The translations under genes and the position numbers were made by a program. This document shows, one piece after another, positions 54,526-63,815 of a DNA stretch of 64,000 nt (position 1 is the first letter of the stretch; each line of letters begins with the position of its first letter). Location of the stretch: positions 281,880 through 345,879 of the forward strand of contig LPNH01000001.1 in the NCBI GenBank assembly GCA_001543385.1, given 5' to 3'. Below the pieces are notes generated by a model. It had not been told where the DNA came from and searched no databases. It saw only the letters and a list, made by a program, of their open reading frames with translations. Source of the stretch: Candidatus Hemicellulosilyticus sp. P3 (GTDB lineage: Bacteria > Bacteroidota > Bacteroidia > Bacteroidales > P3).

Positions 54526-55779
54526 ATGCGTCGCCATGTGACCTTGCTATTGTACCTCATTCTGACCGCATCGCCATTGCTTATGCGTGCCCAGACCGGC
54601 TTCTACATTCCGGGCAACACCCGCGTCAAGGACATGCACAAGGCCATGCACGACCCGGAGACTTTCGCGCTCTTGCTGCAGTTCCAGCCGTCCGACACCA
54701 CCCTTTCGCTGTCGCATCTGGATTGGCTTGATTCAGCCTATAGTGTGGCCTTTTCGCCCCAGAGCCGGCGCCTTTATACGATGCGTGTCGAATCCTTTGC
54801 CTCCGACACCTCCGCCGGCCGCCTGCGGGCTGATGCTGTGGTGCGTTATTTCTCGCGTCGATCGCGGATGCCTTTCCCGGTTCGCTACGCCATAAATCCT
54901 GTCCACTGCTCCTGTATGGGCGACACCACCGAGGTTGTACGTTACGAGGTCCCGCTCGTTGCCGAGACTTATGCGCAGGAAGCCCTGCCCGACAGCCGAC
55001 GCCTCCTCAATAATACCGTCCCGCTTTCCGATGCAGTGATGCTCACCTTCACCCACAACCCCGACGCCTGTCTCGGGGCCGCACGGGGCTGCTATGTGCC
55101 GGCACACGACAGCACCATACGGGGTTACTACACGACGTTATTCCTCAAACGGGGTTCGCTCTACGCTGTCGACGGCACCAAAGACAGCTGTCCTGCCGAT
55201 GCCTCCGTCTCCATCGAGGAACACCTCGAGTACAGGAGTCTTGTCGAGCGTTACTTTCTCGTACCGCACAAAAAACACATCATCGTCCAGTCGGGCTATG
55301 TCGTGCTGCATGCCGACTCCCTGATGCCTGTACACGCTTGCCGTCAGCCGCTGCCCGACTCCATCACCATCCAGTTGCCGGCCACACAACAACAGTGGGA
55401 CAGCAAAGTCCGCTTCTTCGCCAAACGCTACACCGACAAAGGCGTCGAATACCGTTCATTGCCAACCAAGAAGATTTCCGACAAGAAAAGCGGCAGCCTT
55501 CATATCAAGGCGGCTGTCAATTTGGCTCAACTCGATACCGTCTTCATCGGCAAACGAATCAAAGAAAGCGAACTGAGAGACTATTTCTACGAAGTCGACA
55601 GTGACCGCGATGTCGGGGCTTTCACGGTGGGGAAACGCCACTATATGGCCTATCGGATGGACAGCCGCGGCGAATACGAGATGAAAAAAGCGTTGCGTGC
55701 AATGTTCCGCATCGTCCCCGACGAAGAAGAGGAACGTGCAGAAGACAACCCTTTGGATGGCGATGAAAATGATTTTTAA
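54526..55779 (+). CDS. Exported protein of unknown function
   Basis: A 417-residue protein with signal peptide MRRHVTLLLYLILTASPLLMRA. The mature part has no family I recognise. It is mixed alpha/beta, contains several Cys in the middle third (AINPVHCSCMGD, FTHNPDACLGAARGCYVP, VDGTKDSCPAD), and ends in a strongly acidic tail (EEERAEDNPLDGDENDF). The Cys are in pairs, which suggests disulfides after export. Its position after surA and moxR hints at a link to envelope protein handling, which is inference only. ATG 54526 is chosen for the signal peptide. Confidence 0.72.
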   Translation: MRRHVTLLLYLILTASPLLMRAQTGFYIPGNTRVKDMHKAMHDPETFALLLQFQPSDTTLSLSHLDWLDSAYSVAFSPQSRRLYTMRVESFASDTSAGRLRADAVVRYFSRRSRMPFPVRYAINPVHCSCMGDTTEVVRYEVPLVAETYAQEALPDSRRLLNNTVPLSDAVMLTFTHNPDACLGAARGCYVPAHDSTIRGYYTTLFLKRGSLYAVDGTKDSCPADASVSIEEHLEYRSLVERYFLVPHKKHIIVQSGYVVLHADSLMPVHACRQPLPDSITIQLPATQQQWDSKVRFFAKRYTDKGVEYRSLPTKKISDKKSGSLHIKAAVNLAQLDTVFIGKRIKESELRDYFYEVDSDRDVGAFTVGKRHYMAYRMDSRGEYEMKKALRAMFRIVPDEEEERAEDNPLDGDENDF

Positions 55780-55797
55780 ATCTTAATCCAACACTTG

Positions 55798-56616
55798 ATG
55801 GCTTATTTACAGACCGATGTAACCAAGGTCACCACACGGGTGCTGCAAAATATGAAACTCCGTGGCGAGAAAATCGCCATGCTCACCGCCTACGACTACT
55901 CGATGGCCAAACTGCTTGACAGCACCAAAATAGATGCAGTGCTGGTAGGCGATTCGGCCGCCAATGTCATGGAAGGATACGACACCACGCTCCCCATCAC
56001 ACTCGACGAGATGATCGTCTACGCCTCGTCGGTCAAGCGGGCCATTCGTCGGGCGTTGGTCGTTGTCGACATGCCTTTCGGCACCTATCAGGGCAACTCC
56101 AAACAAGCCCTGGCTTCAGCCATACGCATCATGAAAGAGACCGGTGCCGATGCCGTCAAGTTGGAAGGTGGTGAGGAGGTGTTGGAGTCCATCTCGCGCA
56201 TCTTGTCGGCCGGGATTCCCGTCATGGGCCATCTGGGTCTGACACCGCAAAGCATCAACAAATTTGGCACCTATGTGGTGCGTGCCACCGAGGAAGACGA
56301 AGCCGACCGTTTGTTGCGCGACGCCCGTATCCTCGACGAGGCAGGATGTTTTGCCATCGTGCTCGAAAAAATCCCGGCGGCGTTGGCCGACAAAGTCACC
56401 CGTCATGTCTCCATTCCCACCATCGGTATCGGTGCCGGCAGCGCCACCGACGGACAGGTCTTGGTGCTGCAGGACATGTTGGGTATCACCCAGCAGTTCA
56501 AGCCGCGCTATCTGCGCACCTATGGCACCTTCGGCGATGACATCGCCCATGCGGTCAAACAATATATCGCCGACGTGAAGAACATTGAGTTCCCCAACGA
56601 AAAAGAACAATACTGA
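55798..56616 (+). CDS. panB: 3-methyl-2-oxobutanoate hydroxymethyltransferase
   Basis: A 272-residue enzyme of pantothenate synthesis that adds a hydroxymethyl group from methylene-tetrahydrofolate to 2-oxoisovalerate. Characteristic stretches are [92 protein letters not shown] and [23 protein letters not shown], with metal-binding Asp and Glu conserved. Length is typical. ATG 55798 follows the preceding stop by 18 bases; a TTG one codon earlier is unlikely as start. Confidence 0.96.
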   Translation: MAYLQTDVTKVTTRVLQNMKLRGEKIAMLTAYDYSMAKLLDSTKIDAVLVGDSAANVMEGYDTTLPITLDEMIVYASSVKRAIRRALVVVDMPFGTYQGNSKQALASAIRIMKETGADAVKLEGGEEVLESISRILSAGIPVMGHLGLTPQSINKFGTYVVRATEEDEADRLLRDARILDEAGCFAIVLEKIPAALADKVTRHVSIPTIGIGAGSATDGQVLVLQDMLGITQQFKPRYLRTYGTFGDDIAHAVKQYIADVKNIEFPNEKEQY

Positions 56617-56716
56617 ACAATCCATGTCCCCCCGATAATTCACATTCGGAACGGGGGCAGGTTTTATCTCCGATTTTTAGCGGCGGAACGACTGCTGAGT
56701 TTTCTGCGGTTGTCTC

Positions 56717-56753
56717 AAAAAAACAGGGGCACGGTATGAAACCGTGCCCCTGT
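56717..56753 (-). terminator. Terminator of the porU-floA operon
   Basis: A perfect 13-bp stem, ACAGGGGCACGGT (56723-56735) with ACCGTGCCCCTGT (56741-56753) and a five-base loop. On the minus strand it is followed by a run of seven T, so it ends the leftward operon. The plus-strand tail is weak. Confidence 0.85.
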
Positions 56754-56806
56754 GGTTTCAACTGCCCGATAGCAATAGCTGTCGTAATCATTTTGCCAAC
56801 GAAATT

Positions 56807-56838
56807 CCCGCTGTTTTCGGCTTTACAGCGGGTTTTAT
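56807..56838 (+). terminator. Terminator for rightward transcription past panB
   Basis: CCCGCTGT (56807-56814) pairs with ACAGCGGG (56825-56832), followed by TTTTATT on the plus strand. It sits between the convergent panB and floA genes. It overlaps no gene. The rest of the 240-base gap shows nothing else. Confidence 0.65.
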
Positions 56839-56856
56839 TGGCGAAAGCCAGGTGTG

Positions 56857-57843
56857 CTATTTGTTTTCTCCTTTCACAGGCGCCGGCTTGGGAGTTGCAG
56901 GCTTCGAGATGCTTTCGCGCATATCGGTGTCGGCCTGTATATTCTTCATGCGATAATAATCCATGATACCTAAGTTCCCGCTTCTGAATGCCTCCGCCAT
57001 AGCCAGCGGCACTTCAGCCTCGGCTTCGATGACTTTGGCGCGGGCTTCCTGCGCTTTGGCTTTCATCTCCTGCTCCTGCGCCACGGCCATGGCGCGGCGT
57101 TCCTCCGCCTTGGCCTGCGCGATGTTTTTGTCGGCATTAGCTTGGTCCATCTGCAGCTGTGCGCCAATGTTTTTACCCACGTCGATATCCGCAATGTCGA
57201 TGGAAAGGATCTCAAAGGCGGTGCCGCTGTCCAGTCCCTTGGTGAGCACCAGTTTCGATATGCTGTCCGGGTTTTCAAGCACTTTCTTGTGGCTGTCGGC
57301 CGAACCGATAGAAGTCACGATTCCTTCGCCGACGCGGGCCAGAATGGTCTCTTCGCCGGCGCCGCCCACCAACTGCTTGATGTTGGTACGCACCGTCACG
57401 CGGGCTTTGGCTATCAGCTGGATGCCGTCTTTTGCCACGGCTGCCACCGGAGGGGTGTCGATGACTTTTGGATTGACAGAGGTCTGCACCGCCTTCAACA
57501 CGTCGCGTCCGGCCAAATCAATCGCGGTGGCGGTTTTGAAATCAAGATTCATGTTCGCTTTGTCAGCCGAGATAAGGGCGTTGACAACTGCATTCACGCG
57601 GCCGCCGGCCAGATAGTGGGCCTCCAGATCGTTCTGATGAATCTTCAATCCAGCCTTGGAGGCTGAAATCATGTTGTTAACGATGACGGTGGGAGGCACC
57701 TTGCGGAATCTCATGAACACCAATTGGATGAGCGAAGTGTGCACACCCGATATAAGCGCTTGAAACCAGATTCCGAGGGGAACCAGATACAGGAACAACA
57801 CCAAGAGAACAAGGCATAGTCCAACAATAATTGCAATTTCCAT
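56857..57843 (-). CDS. floA: Flotillin-like protein FloA
   Basis: A 328-residue SPFH-family protein. One N-terminal hydrophobic segment ([31 protein letters not shown]) anchors it. The SPFH core has [80 protein letters not shown] and [17 protein letters not shown]. The C-terminal coiled coil is Ala/Glu/Lys-rich ([32 protein letters not shown]). It organises membrane microdomains in other bacteria. The nfeD gene immediately upstream is the usual partner. It ends the leftward operon. Confidence 0.95.
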   Translation of the reverse strand: MEIAIIVGLCLVLLVLFLYLVPLGIWFQALISGVHTSLIQLVFMRFRKVPPTVIVNNMISASKAGLKIHQNDLEAHYLAGGRVNAVVNALISADKANMNLDFKTATAIDLAGRDVLKAVQTSVNPKVIDTPPVAAVAKDGIQLIAKARVTVRTNIKQLVGGAGEETILARVGEGIVTSIGSADSHKKVLENPDSISKLVLTKGLDSGTAFEILSIDIADIDVGKNIGAQLQMDQANADKNIAQAKAEERRAMAVAQEQEMKAKAQEARAKVIEAEAEVPLAMAEAFRSGNLGIMDYYRMKNIQADTDMRESISKPATPKPAPVKGENK

Positions 57844-57883
57844 AATATTATAATTTTGTTATTGGTGATTCAAACTATATGAT

Positions 57884-58363
57884 TCAATCGAAGCGCCCGT
57901 CGTCCGTCTCGCGCACATCGATGCGGTAGCCCTCGATGGCCACAACTTCGACGGGGCGGTTCGGGTCGATGAACTGGTTGATGGCATGCACCTCCACCAA
58001 TTTTCCCTCAATCAGTGCCTTGCCCGTTGGCGCCAACCGTGCCACCGTGCTCCCCCTGCTGCCCACATGAATGCCGGTTTCATCCAATTGGTTCACCTTG
58101 CTGTCGCTCTCGTCGGTCAGGCTGAACCTGTTCCACGTCTTGCTTTTCATAAAGACAATAAGCAGCAGCACACAGGCGACGATGCAGCACAACAGCGCCC
58201 AGTGTCCGGCTGTGGCGCCATATAATTCATAACATTGCCAAATGCCGAAAGCCATCATGGCAATGCCTGCGATGCCGGCGATTCCTCCCGGGAGGGCGAT
58301 GATTTCAAGTGTCAGCAGCAGCAGTCCGACAACTAAAACAATAAAAAGTAGAGTAGGGGACAT
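57884..58363 (-). CDS. NfeD-like membrane protein, short form
   Basis: A 159-residue protein. Two or three hydrophobic helices fill the first 70 residues (LLFIVLVVGLLLLTLEIIALPGGIAGIAGIAMMAFG and HWALLCCIVACVLLLIVFM). The rest is a small OB-fold-like beta domain with the NfeD phrases GSRGSTVARLAPTGKALIEGKLVEVHA and RPVEVVAIEGYRIDV. Short NfeD proteins without the protease domain form a pair with flotillins, consistent with floA 40 bases downstream. The role is scaffolding of membrane microdomains, by family. Confidence 0.9.
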   Translation of the reverse strand: MSPTLLFIVLVVGLLLLTLEIIALPGGIAGIAGIAMMAFGIWQCYELYGATAGHWALLCCIVACVLLLIVFMKSKTWNRFSLTDESDSKVNQLDETGIHVGSRGSTVARLAPTGKALIEGKLVEVHAINQFIDPNRPVEVVAIEGYRIDVRETDDGRFD

Positions 58364-58369
58364 GGCGAA

Positions 58370-58648
58370 TTATCCTTTAATGATTTCCGAAGTAAGTTGT
58401 TTGTCGAGCAATCCGGTATGCATGGGCAACAGCGTCTCGTAGCTGCCGCTCTTCACCACGCATTTCCCTTTGCAGTGAATCAGTATCGTGCACTGTTCGG
58501 CCTGTTCCACCGTATGTCGGCAAATGTCCACCAGTGCTTTAATGACATAGTCAAACGTGTGGACGTCGTCATTGTGCACCACAAGCCGGCAGCCCATATC
58601 CTCCAAAGTGGCTGTTTCTTCCTGTGTGTTCGTCTTATACTGTTCCAT
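58370..58648 (-). CDS. clpS: ATP-dependent Clp protease adaptor ClpS
   Basis: A 92-residue protein from ATG 58648 (97 from ATG 58663). The core LVVHNDDVHTFDYVIKALVDICRH and AEQCTILIHCKGKCVVKSG fits the ClpS fold, with the N-D-D motif that binds N-degron amino termini. It delivers substrates to ClpAP-type proteases. I prefer ATG 58648 because the first five residues of the longer form look like a leader. It lies between ispF and nfeD with six bases to the next gene. Confidence 0.88.
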   Translation of the reverse strand: MEQYKTNTQEETATLEDMGCRLVVHNDDVHTFDYVIKALVDICRHTVEQAEQCTILIHCKGKCVVKSGSYETLLPMHTGLLDKQLTSEIIKG

Positions 58649-58679
58649 AACTCTGATGTGCATTGGTCTGCGACAGCTG

Positions 58680-59156
58680 TCAGATTTGTTCGATTAGTGC
58701 CGCGGCATGGGCTGATATGCCCTCCTCGCGTCCCTCGAATCCCAAGTGTTCGGTAGTCGTCGCCTTGACAGAAATGCAGCCGACCGGCAGTTGCATCACC
58801 TCGGCCAGTTTGGTGCGCATTGCTTCAATATAGGGTGATAGTTTGGGCTGTTGAGCACACACAATGCTGTCAATGTTGACAATGCGGTACCCGTGTTCCT
58901 GTAGCAGCGCGGTGCATCGGCGTAGCAGTATCTTGCTGTCAATATCTTTATATCGGTTGTCGTTGTCGGGGAAATGCTTGCCAATGTCGCCCAGTGCCGC
59001 TGCGCCCAGCAGTGCATCGCAGATGGCGTGGATAAGCACATCGGCGTCGCTATGTCCGTCCAGTCCGAGCGTGTGCGGCACCTCGATGCCGCCTATCCAG
59101 AGCGGTCGTCCTCCCGTCAGCCGGTGCACATCATAACCAATTCCTATGCGTGTCAT
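58680..59156 (-). CDS. ispF: 2-C-methyl-D-erythritol 2,4-cyclodiphosphate synthase
   Basis: A 158-residue trimeric enzyme of the non-mevalonate isoprenoid pathway. Conserved stretches are RIGIGYDVHRL, GLDGHSDADVLIHAICDALLGAAALGDIGKHFPD, IDSIVCAQQPKLSPYI and SVKATTTEHLGFEGREEGISAHA, with the zinc ligands in DVH and the His of the GHSDADVL region. Length is normal. Its first 26 bases overlap the porV 3' end in a different frame, so translation is closely linked. Confidence 0.96.
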   Translation of the reverse strand: MTRIGIGYDVHRLTGGRPLWIGGIEVPHTLGLDGHSDADVLIHAICDALLGAAALGDIGKHFPDNDNRYKDIDSKILLRRCTALLQEHGYRIVNIDSIVCAQQPKLSPYIEAMRTKLAEVMQLPVGCISVKATTTEHLGFEGREEGISAHAAALIEQI

Positions 59157-60360
59157 CTGTATGGTTTTTAGCCGGGGCGTTTACTTTATAACCTTCAATA
59201 TTCAACGTGAGGCTGATGCGTATCGTATGTGCCAGCGGGCTGTTGTCAATTTTGGTGGTGGGGATAAGGTAGGAAAAATCAAATCCTGCAATATTATACC
59301 TGATACCGAATCCTACCGTGGCATATTGGCGTCCACCTTTGTTTTCATGTTCATAAAAGTAGCCCAACCGGGCGGCGAACAAGTTATTGTACCAATATTC
59401 GGCACCTGCCGAAAGTTGAATCTCCTGCAACTTCTCCGAGAATCCGCCGGGGGCGTCGTAGAGCGACTGAATGGCCCCCTTTATGACCCCCGTCTTGTTA
59501 TAGTCGGCATAGCGGGCGCTGAAGTCGACATCGCTCTCGTCGGCCTTTCTCACAGGAGGTGTCGGAACCAGTAATTTGTTCAAGTCGAGCAGAAAATTGA
59601 CACTGTTGTATTCGTCGAACTGATGGCTGTAACGGCCTCCCAGACGCAGATTGGCAGGCAGGAACTCATTCTCTGTGTCATCATCCGAGTAAGACAGTTT
59701 CGCGCCCAGATTGCTGATGAAGGCTCCCAAAGCCAGTTCCTGAGTCGAGCTGATGCGCTTCTGGTAATAGAGTCCGATGTCAGCCGCCAGGCTGTTGGCC
59801 GCCTTGGTGGTCTGAGTGCCGATGTCCTGACCGTTGGTCAGGTCGGAGTGATTCAGCCGTCCCGTGGCACCTAACGACAGATAGTCCGACACCTTCATGG
59901 CATAACTCGCGTCAACCGCAAACTCATTGGGGTGCATGTTCCCGGTCTCCACACCCTGCTCGTCGGTGCTCTCAATGTCGCCCAGCGAAAAATATGTCAG
60001 CGACAGCGCCACAGTGCTCCGGTCGTTGATGCGTTTAAATCCGCCGATATATAGGAGGTTCATATCGCCCACTCCCAGTTTACGCAGCCATGGGGTATAG
60101 GTGGTGCTGAATCCCATGTCGCTTTCGACAAAGGCAAACTTTGCATTGTTCCAGTGTGCGGAATAGGCATCAGGTCTCGACGCTGCGCCGGCATCGCCCA
60201 TGGCGGCGGCAGTGGCGTCCGGGGCGATGAGCAGGACAGGCATGCCGGTCGATATGTAATTTTTCGACGACTGGCCCAATTCGTTGGTTTGGGCGACGGC
60301 GGCGGTCTGCGATGCCGCAAGGAGCAAGATTAGGGCTGCACTTCTCTGCAAGACTCTCAT
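59131..60360 (-). CDS. porV: Type IX secretion system outer-membrane protein PorV (LptO)
   Basis: A 409-residue outer-membrane beta-barrel of the FadL-like group. Signal peptide MRVLQRSAALILLLAASQTAAVA. Family phrases: STGMPVLLIAPDATAAAMGDAGAASRPDAYSAHWNNAKFAFVES, then DMGFSTTYTPWLRKLGVGDMNLLYIGGFKRI, and barrel strands up to YATVGFGIRYNIAGFDFSYLIP. PorV collects cargo from the translocon and delivers it to PorU. After the last strand a 15-20-residue polar tail (NAPAKNHTDDTHRNWL) extends past the normal barrel end and overlaps ispF; whether it is functional is unknown. porU lies 116 bases upstream. Confidence 0.93.
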   Translation of the reverse strand: MRVLQRSAALILLLAASQTAAVAQTNELGQSSKNYISTGMPVLLIAPDATAAAMGDAGAASRPDAYSAHWNNAKFAFVESDMGFSTTYTPWLRKLGVGDMNLLYIGGFKRINDRSTVALSLTYFSLGDIESTDEQGVETGNMHPNEFAVDASYAMKVSDYLSLGATGRLNHSDLTNGQDIGTQTTKAANSLAADIGLYYQKRISSTQELALGAFISNLGAKLSYSDDDTENEFLPANLRLGGRYSHQFDEYNSVNFLLDLNKLLVPTPPVRKADESDVDFSARYADYNKTGVIKGAIQSLYDAPGGFSEKLQEIQLSAGAEYWYNNLFAARLGYFYEHENKGGRQYATVGFGIRYNIAGFDFSYLIPTTKIDNSPLAHTIRISLTLNIEGYKVNAPAKNHTDDTHRNWL

Positions 60361-60476
60361 ACGATGTTAATTTAAATGCTTTTGAGATTTGAGAAATGAA
60401 AAACTGTTTTGCGCTTTGGCGATAAACAAACGGAGAAACACCCGTTTTTATTGTTCATCGTCGTTTTTTCCGCTTA

Positions 60477-63400
60477 TTATCGGCTTATCACAATTTTGGT
60501 ATATGTGCACTCCTCGTTCCCGTTGATCGTATAACGCAGGTGCGCTACGTAAATGCCGTTTGGCACAGGACGTCCCGATGCGTCGCGGCAGTCCCATACA
60601 ACGGGTCCAGCCACATACGAATCCGTGACGTCCGGCCGCCAGGCGCGGACCGGCCTGCCCCGCATATCGTAAATGTCAATAGAGACACGCTCGAGTTGCG
60701 ACGGGCAGTTGTGCTCCACCCGTATCGATGTGCTGGACGAGGCGGGGTTGGGCGAAGCGGAAAAAGACACAACTTCCGGATTGCTGCTGCTCTGTACGTA
60801 AAAACGTATCGTGGCGCTACCCGACAAGTTGAATATATTCCATGCCTTCAAAGTCAGTGTATGCCAGCCGGCGGACAGCCCGCTCAGCTGGTAGCGTACA
60901 GTGCCGCGTCGGCTGTCGTCCATATCGGCCGTATAAAAATCATTCAGCGTTATCAGACCGTTCCCGTTGCCGTCCAATACAGCGGTGATGTCATGTCCCA
61001 GACCGCTGCCCACCGCATTGATTCCCGCGCTGTCTTCCAGCAGCGCAAACAGCACCGGTTGCTCGTCGCAACTGCCACCCGAACGGAAAGAGCTGTCGTT
61101 GAGGAAAAGCCTTACGGTGGGTCGGCTGGCATTGAGACGGATGGTCGTATCGAATCCGCCCATAAAAAGACGGGTGTATGCGCCGCTGGCGTCCAGCGTG
61201 CCGTCGTGGGCATAGTGGCTCAGCTTTCCGGTGGCATACTCGAAGTCGACATCCATCGGCACGATAAACCGATATTGGAACCTGCCGTTGCGCACACTGT
61301 CGCGACAACGGTAAAGTACATTCTTTTGTTGCAGAAACCGCACCTCCGTATTATCATTGTCGTTGGCAAGCGTTCGGTTTTCGGTTTCCCGGTCGTAGAC
61401 GGTGGCGTAGAGCGGGCCGTTGAAACTGTTGTCCTCAAATCCGTTCTTATCCACCACCAAACCTTCCACCAGCACTTCTGACAACACGTTGACAGTGTCG
61501 CCTTGCACCGAGTCGACCGGTTGCCTGTTAATGTGTGTCACCACCACCCGGTGAGATGGAATCGAGAGCCGCAGCGCAGGGTCGCCCAGTAGCACGACGC
61601 TGTGCGACACGGCGTATGTGTTCTTGGCCGTGCGCCATGCGTCGCCCACACTGTAATCCGGATTCAGCAGGTTGGTGCACAAAAGGGTGTTGAACGCCTC
61701 GTGATGTACAATGGGCCGCGTGGCGGTCACCAGTCCTATGCCACCGCCCGGGGCCAACAGGAACCGTTCGGCGCCGCACACCTCGTCAATGAGGTCATGG
61801 CGTCCGAAACTGCAAGTGCTGGTCACAAAAAAAGCCAGTCGTTCCAGATTGCTGTAACTCTCAATATCATCTTGTGTTATATAGCGTTCCGTACCGATAT
61901 ACTGCGTTGAACCATGGCCGATATAATTCAGCAACAGGCACCCGTAGTTGATTTTTTGTTGCAACGTATTGTTCACATCGGGATAAAACGAGCCGCTGCT
62001 GCCCGACTGCTGAACAAATGCGTCGGCAAACACACGGATAATATTATATTGCGGATGCAGTGCCTTGATGCGTGTGGCCAATTTCTCCGCGTCATGGGCG
62101 AACATCGTGTCGTACACGCTGCCCGGGTCCGCGTCGTCCGCCAATAGCACCACATTGTTCCTCCAGTCCCCCCTCGGATCGTCTTCTGTCAGGTCTCGGC
62201 GGTTCATATACCCTTCAATCTTGTCCACTAGATGCCGGGCCTCATCCACACTCTTGACAGGCAACCTGCCGATGCCCACATCCAGACTCTCCGACGGTCG
62301 TCCGCTCTCGCCGTCCTCTATATATCCCGCCATATCGTCGCTGCAGTAAGTGTTTCCGTTGTCTCCAAACGAATTATACGCTTCGCCGGTCACAAGCGTT
62401 ATGCCGTGGTCTCCTGTCAGGTTGCGGGGGTCATAGGTTCCTTTGCCCATCAACAACAGATAGCGTGGATGCTGTCCTGCTGTGCGCTTATAGTAGCTGC
62501 GCAGCAACTCGCGGAAAGCCAGCGGGTCCTGTTTCCCGCCGCTGAATTCGTCATACACTGCCTGCGGAGTCACAGTCATCACGCGCAGTCCGTCCATATC
62601 GCGATGCAGGTTGGCTAATCGCTCCGCCTGTTCTGCGAAAGCGTCAGGGGCCACAATCACCATATCCGGCATCGTGGTGCCGGCCAAATCGGGAGACGAT
62701 ATTCGCTCAATGGATTCCGGTGACATTGCCTGCCGCTCCTCAAAGAGGACCACCTGTCGGGCGCTGCCGTCCCGTATATACAGCAGGGCAGAAGCTCCGT
62801 CAGGTTGCACCGGCGACTCGTAGACACTGTCTATACACGTCACATCCCACGCCCTCAACCCGGCAGATGCTTGTTCCACGCGGTACGCCACAGCTCCCGT
62901 TCCTCCTTCGCCTCCGGTGCGCAACATCGTCTGTCGGCCACCGTATTGCATGGGGGCTTGCGCTGTCAGTTCAATATAGTCCAGATAACCGGTTGCCGTG
63001 CTTGAAGAGGGCGAAAAACTGCAATCCATGCTGTAAGATGTGCCGCTGTGAGCCGGGAAGCGGGCCTCAAAAGTGCGGTAAACGGTAGAACGGTTCACAT
63101 AGCTGCTCACCGTGTTGCCGTTCATCGTCAAGTTAAAATTCGCGTCGTTTGAGCCGTCGTTGGCAAAAGCATACCGCACATTCACCTGTGCTTCCTGCGT
63201 GGCGGTGGGCAACGTAAGCGTGAAAGTGCGCGAAGTCTGCGTCGAGCTGAAACGTTCGCCCACCCAAACCTGTCCGGTCTGGAATATATTGTTCAAATCG
63301 TTGTGGTGTGTCGCCACCACGGTGTGCGTTGTCAACGTATCGGTCGTTGCAAAATGGCCGACAGAGTCAATGGTGCGGCCGTTACGGTGCAGTACCAGAT

Positions 63401-63815
63401 AATAACAGTTGACGGTGGCATAGGCATGCCGTTCGTAGCGGTACATACCGTTGCGTTCCACCCAGCGGTCCGTCCCTTCTCCGTAAAAAAGTATATAATC
63501 GTCGCCGTCCATCCGTCCGTTCCCGTTCCTGTCGCATATCCAGACAGGCAGATTCAGCAACGCATGGGCCATGCCGCTGCCGTTGGCGTCAGGCAGCATC
63601 GCTCCCGTGTTTCCGTATAGCGCCACCTCCTGCACACGCACACCCTCCAATGCGGCGACATCAGATACTGCGATCTTGTATACACCGCTCTCCGTCAAAC
63701 TGATGCGGTAAGTGCTGTTGGCCGCTATAGGCGAATGGTCGGGATAATCATGTGCCTCGGCAGAATGCATCGCCAACAGTAGACCGGCAAGAAACAAACA
63801 CACACAACCTCGCAT
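60477..63815 (-). CDS. porU: Type IX secretion system C-terminal signal peptidase PorU (C25 family)
   Basis: A 1112-residue cysteine peptidase of the gingipain family. Signal peptide MRGCVCLFLAGLLLAMHSAEA. The catalytic His634 lies in LNYIGHGSTQY and Cys668 in FVTSTCSFGRHDLIDEVCGAERFLL, 34 residues apart as in gingipains. N-terminal beta domains (residues 30-350) carry DGDDYILFYGEGTDRW, and the C25 core starts near VIVAPDAFAEQAERLA. The C-terminus is an Ig/FlgD-like module (ISVDIYDMRGRPVRAWR; DASGRPVPNGIYVAHLRY). PorU cuts cargo C-terminal signals at the cell surface and transfers them to anionic lipopolysaccharide or another acceptor. It heads the leftward operon. Confidence 0.94.
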   Translation of the reverse strand: MRGCVCLFLAGLLLAMHSAEAHDYPDHSPIAANSTYRISLTESGVYKIAVSDVAALEGVRVQEVALYGNTGAMLPDANGSGMAHALLNLPVWICDRNGNGRMDGDDYILFYGEGTDRWVERNGMYRYERHAYATVNCYYLVLHRNGRTIDSVGHFATTDTLTTHTVVATHHNDLNNIFQTGQVWVGERFSSTQTSRTFTLTLPTATQEAQVNVRYAFANDGSNDANFNLTMNGNTVSSYVNRSTVYRTFEARFPAHSGTSYSMDCSFSPSSSTATGYLDYIELTAQAPMQYGGRQTMLRTGGEGGTGAVAYRVEQASAGLRAWDVTCIDSVYESPVQPDGASALLYIRDGSARQVVLFEERQAMSPESIERISSPDLAGTTMPDMVIVAPDAFAEQAERLANLHRDMDGLRVMTVTPQAVYDEFSGGKQDPLAFRELLRSYYKRTAGQHPRYLLLMGKGTYDPRNLTGDHGITLVTGEAYNSFGDNGNTYCSDDMAGYIEDGESGRPSESLDVGIGRLPVKSVDEARHLVDKIEGYMNRRDLTEDDPRGDWRNNVVLLADDADPGSVYDTMFAHDAEKLATRIKALHPQYNIIRVFADAFVQQSGSSGSFYPDVNNTLQQKINYGCLLLNYIGHGSTQYIGTERYITQDDIESYSNLERLAFFVTSTCSFGRHDLIDEVCGAERFLLAPGGGIGLVTATRPIVHHEAFNTLLCTNLLNPDYSVGDAWRTAKNTYAVSHSVVLLGDPALRLSIPSHRVVVTHINRQPVDSVQGDTVNVLSEVLVEGLVVDKNGFEDNSFNGPLYATVYDRETENRTLANDNDNTEVRFLQQKNVLYRCRDSVRNGRFQYRFIVPMDVDFEYATGKLSHYAHDGTLDASGAYTRLFMGGFDTTIRLNASRPTVRLFLNDSSFRSGGSCDEQPVLFALLEDSAGINAVGSGLGHDITAVLDGNGNGLITLNDFYTADMDDSRRGTVRYQLSGLSAGWHTLTLKAWNIFNLSGSATIRFYVQSSSNPEVVSFSASPNPASSSTSIRVEHNCPSQLERVSIDIYDMRGRPVRAWRPDVTDSYVAGPVVWDCRDASGRPVPNGIYVAHLRYTINGNEECTYTKIVISR

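Noticed and set aside
60428..60447. AAACGG/CCGTTT hairpin between porU and porV as a terminator
   Set aside because: The stem is short and the tail on the operon strand is not T-rich; porU and porV are likely co-transcribed.
60477..63815. PorU as a gingipain-type virulence protease
   Set aside because: Length, lack of a propeptide-processing layout and adjacency to PorV fit the T9SS sortase PorU better than RgpA/RgpB or Kgp.
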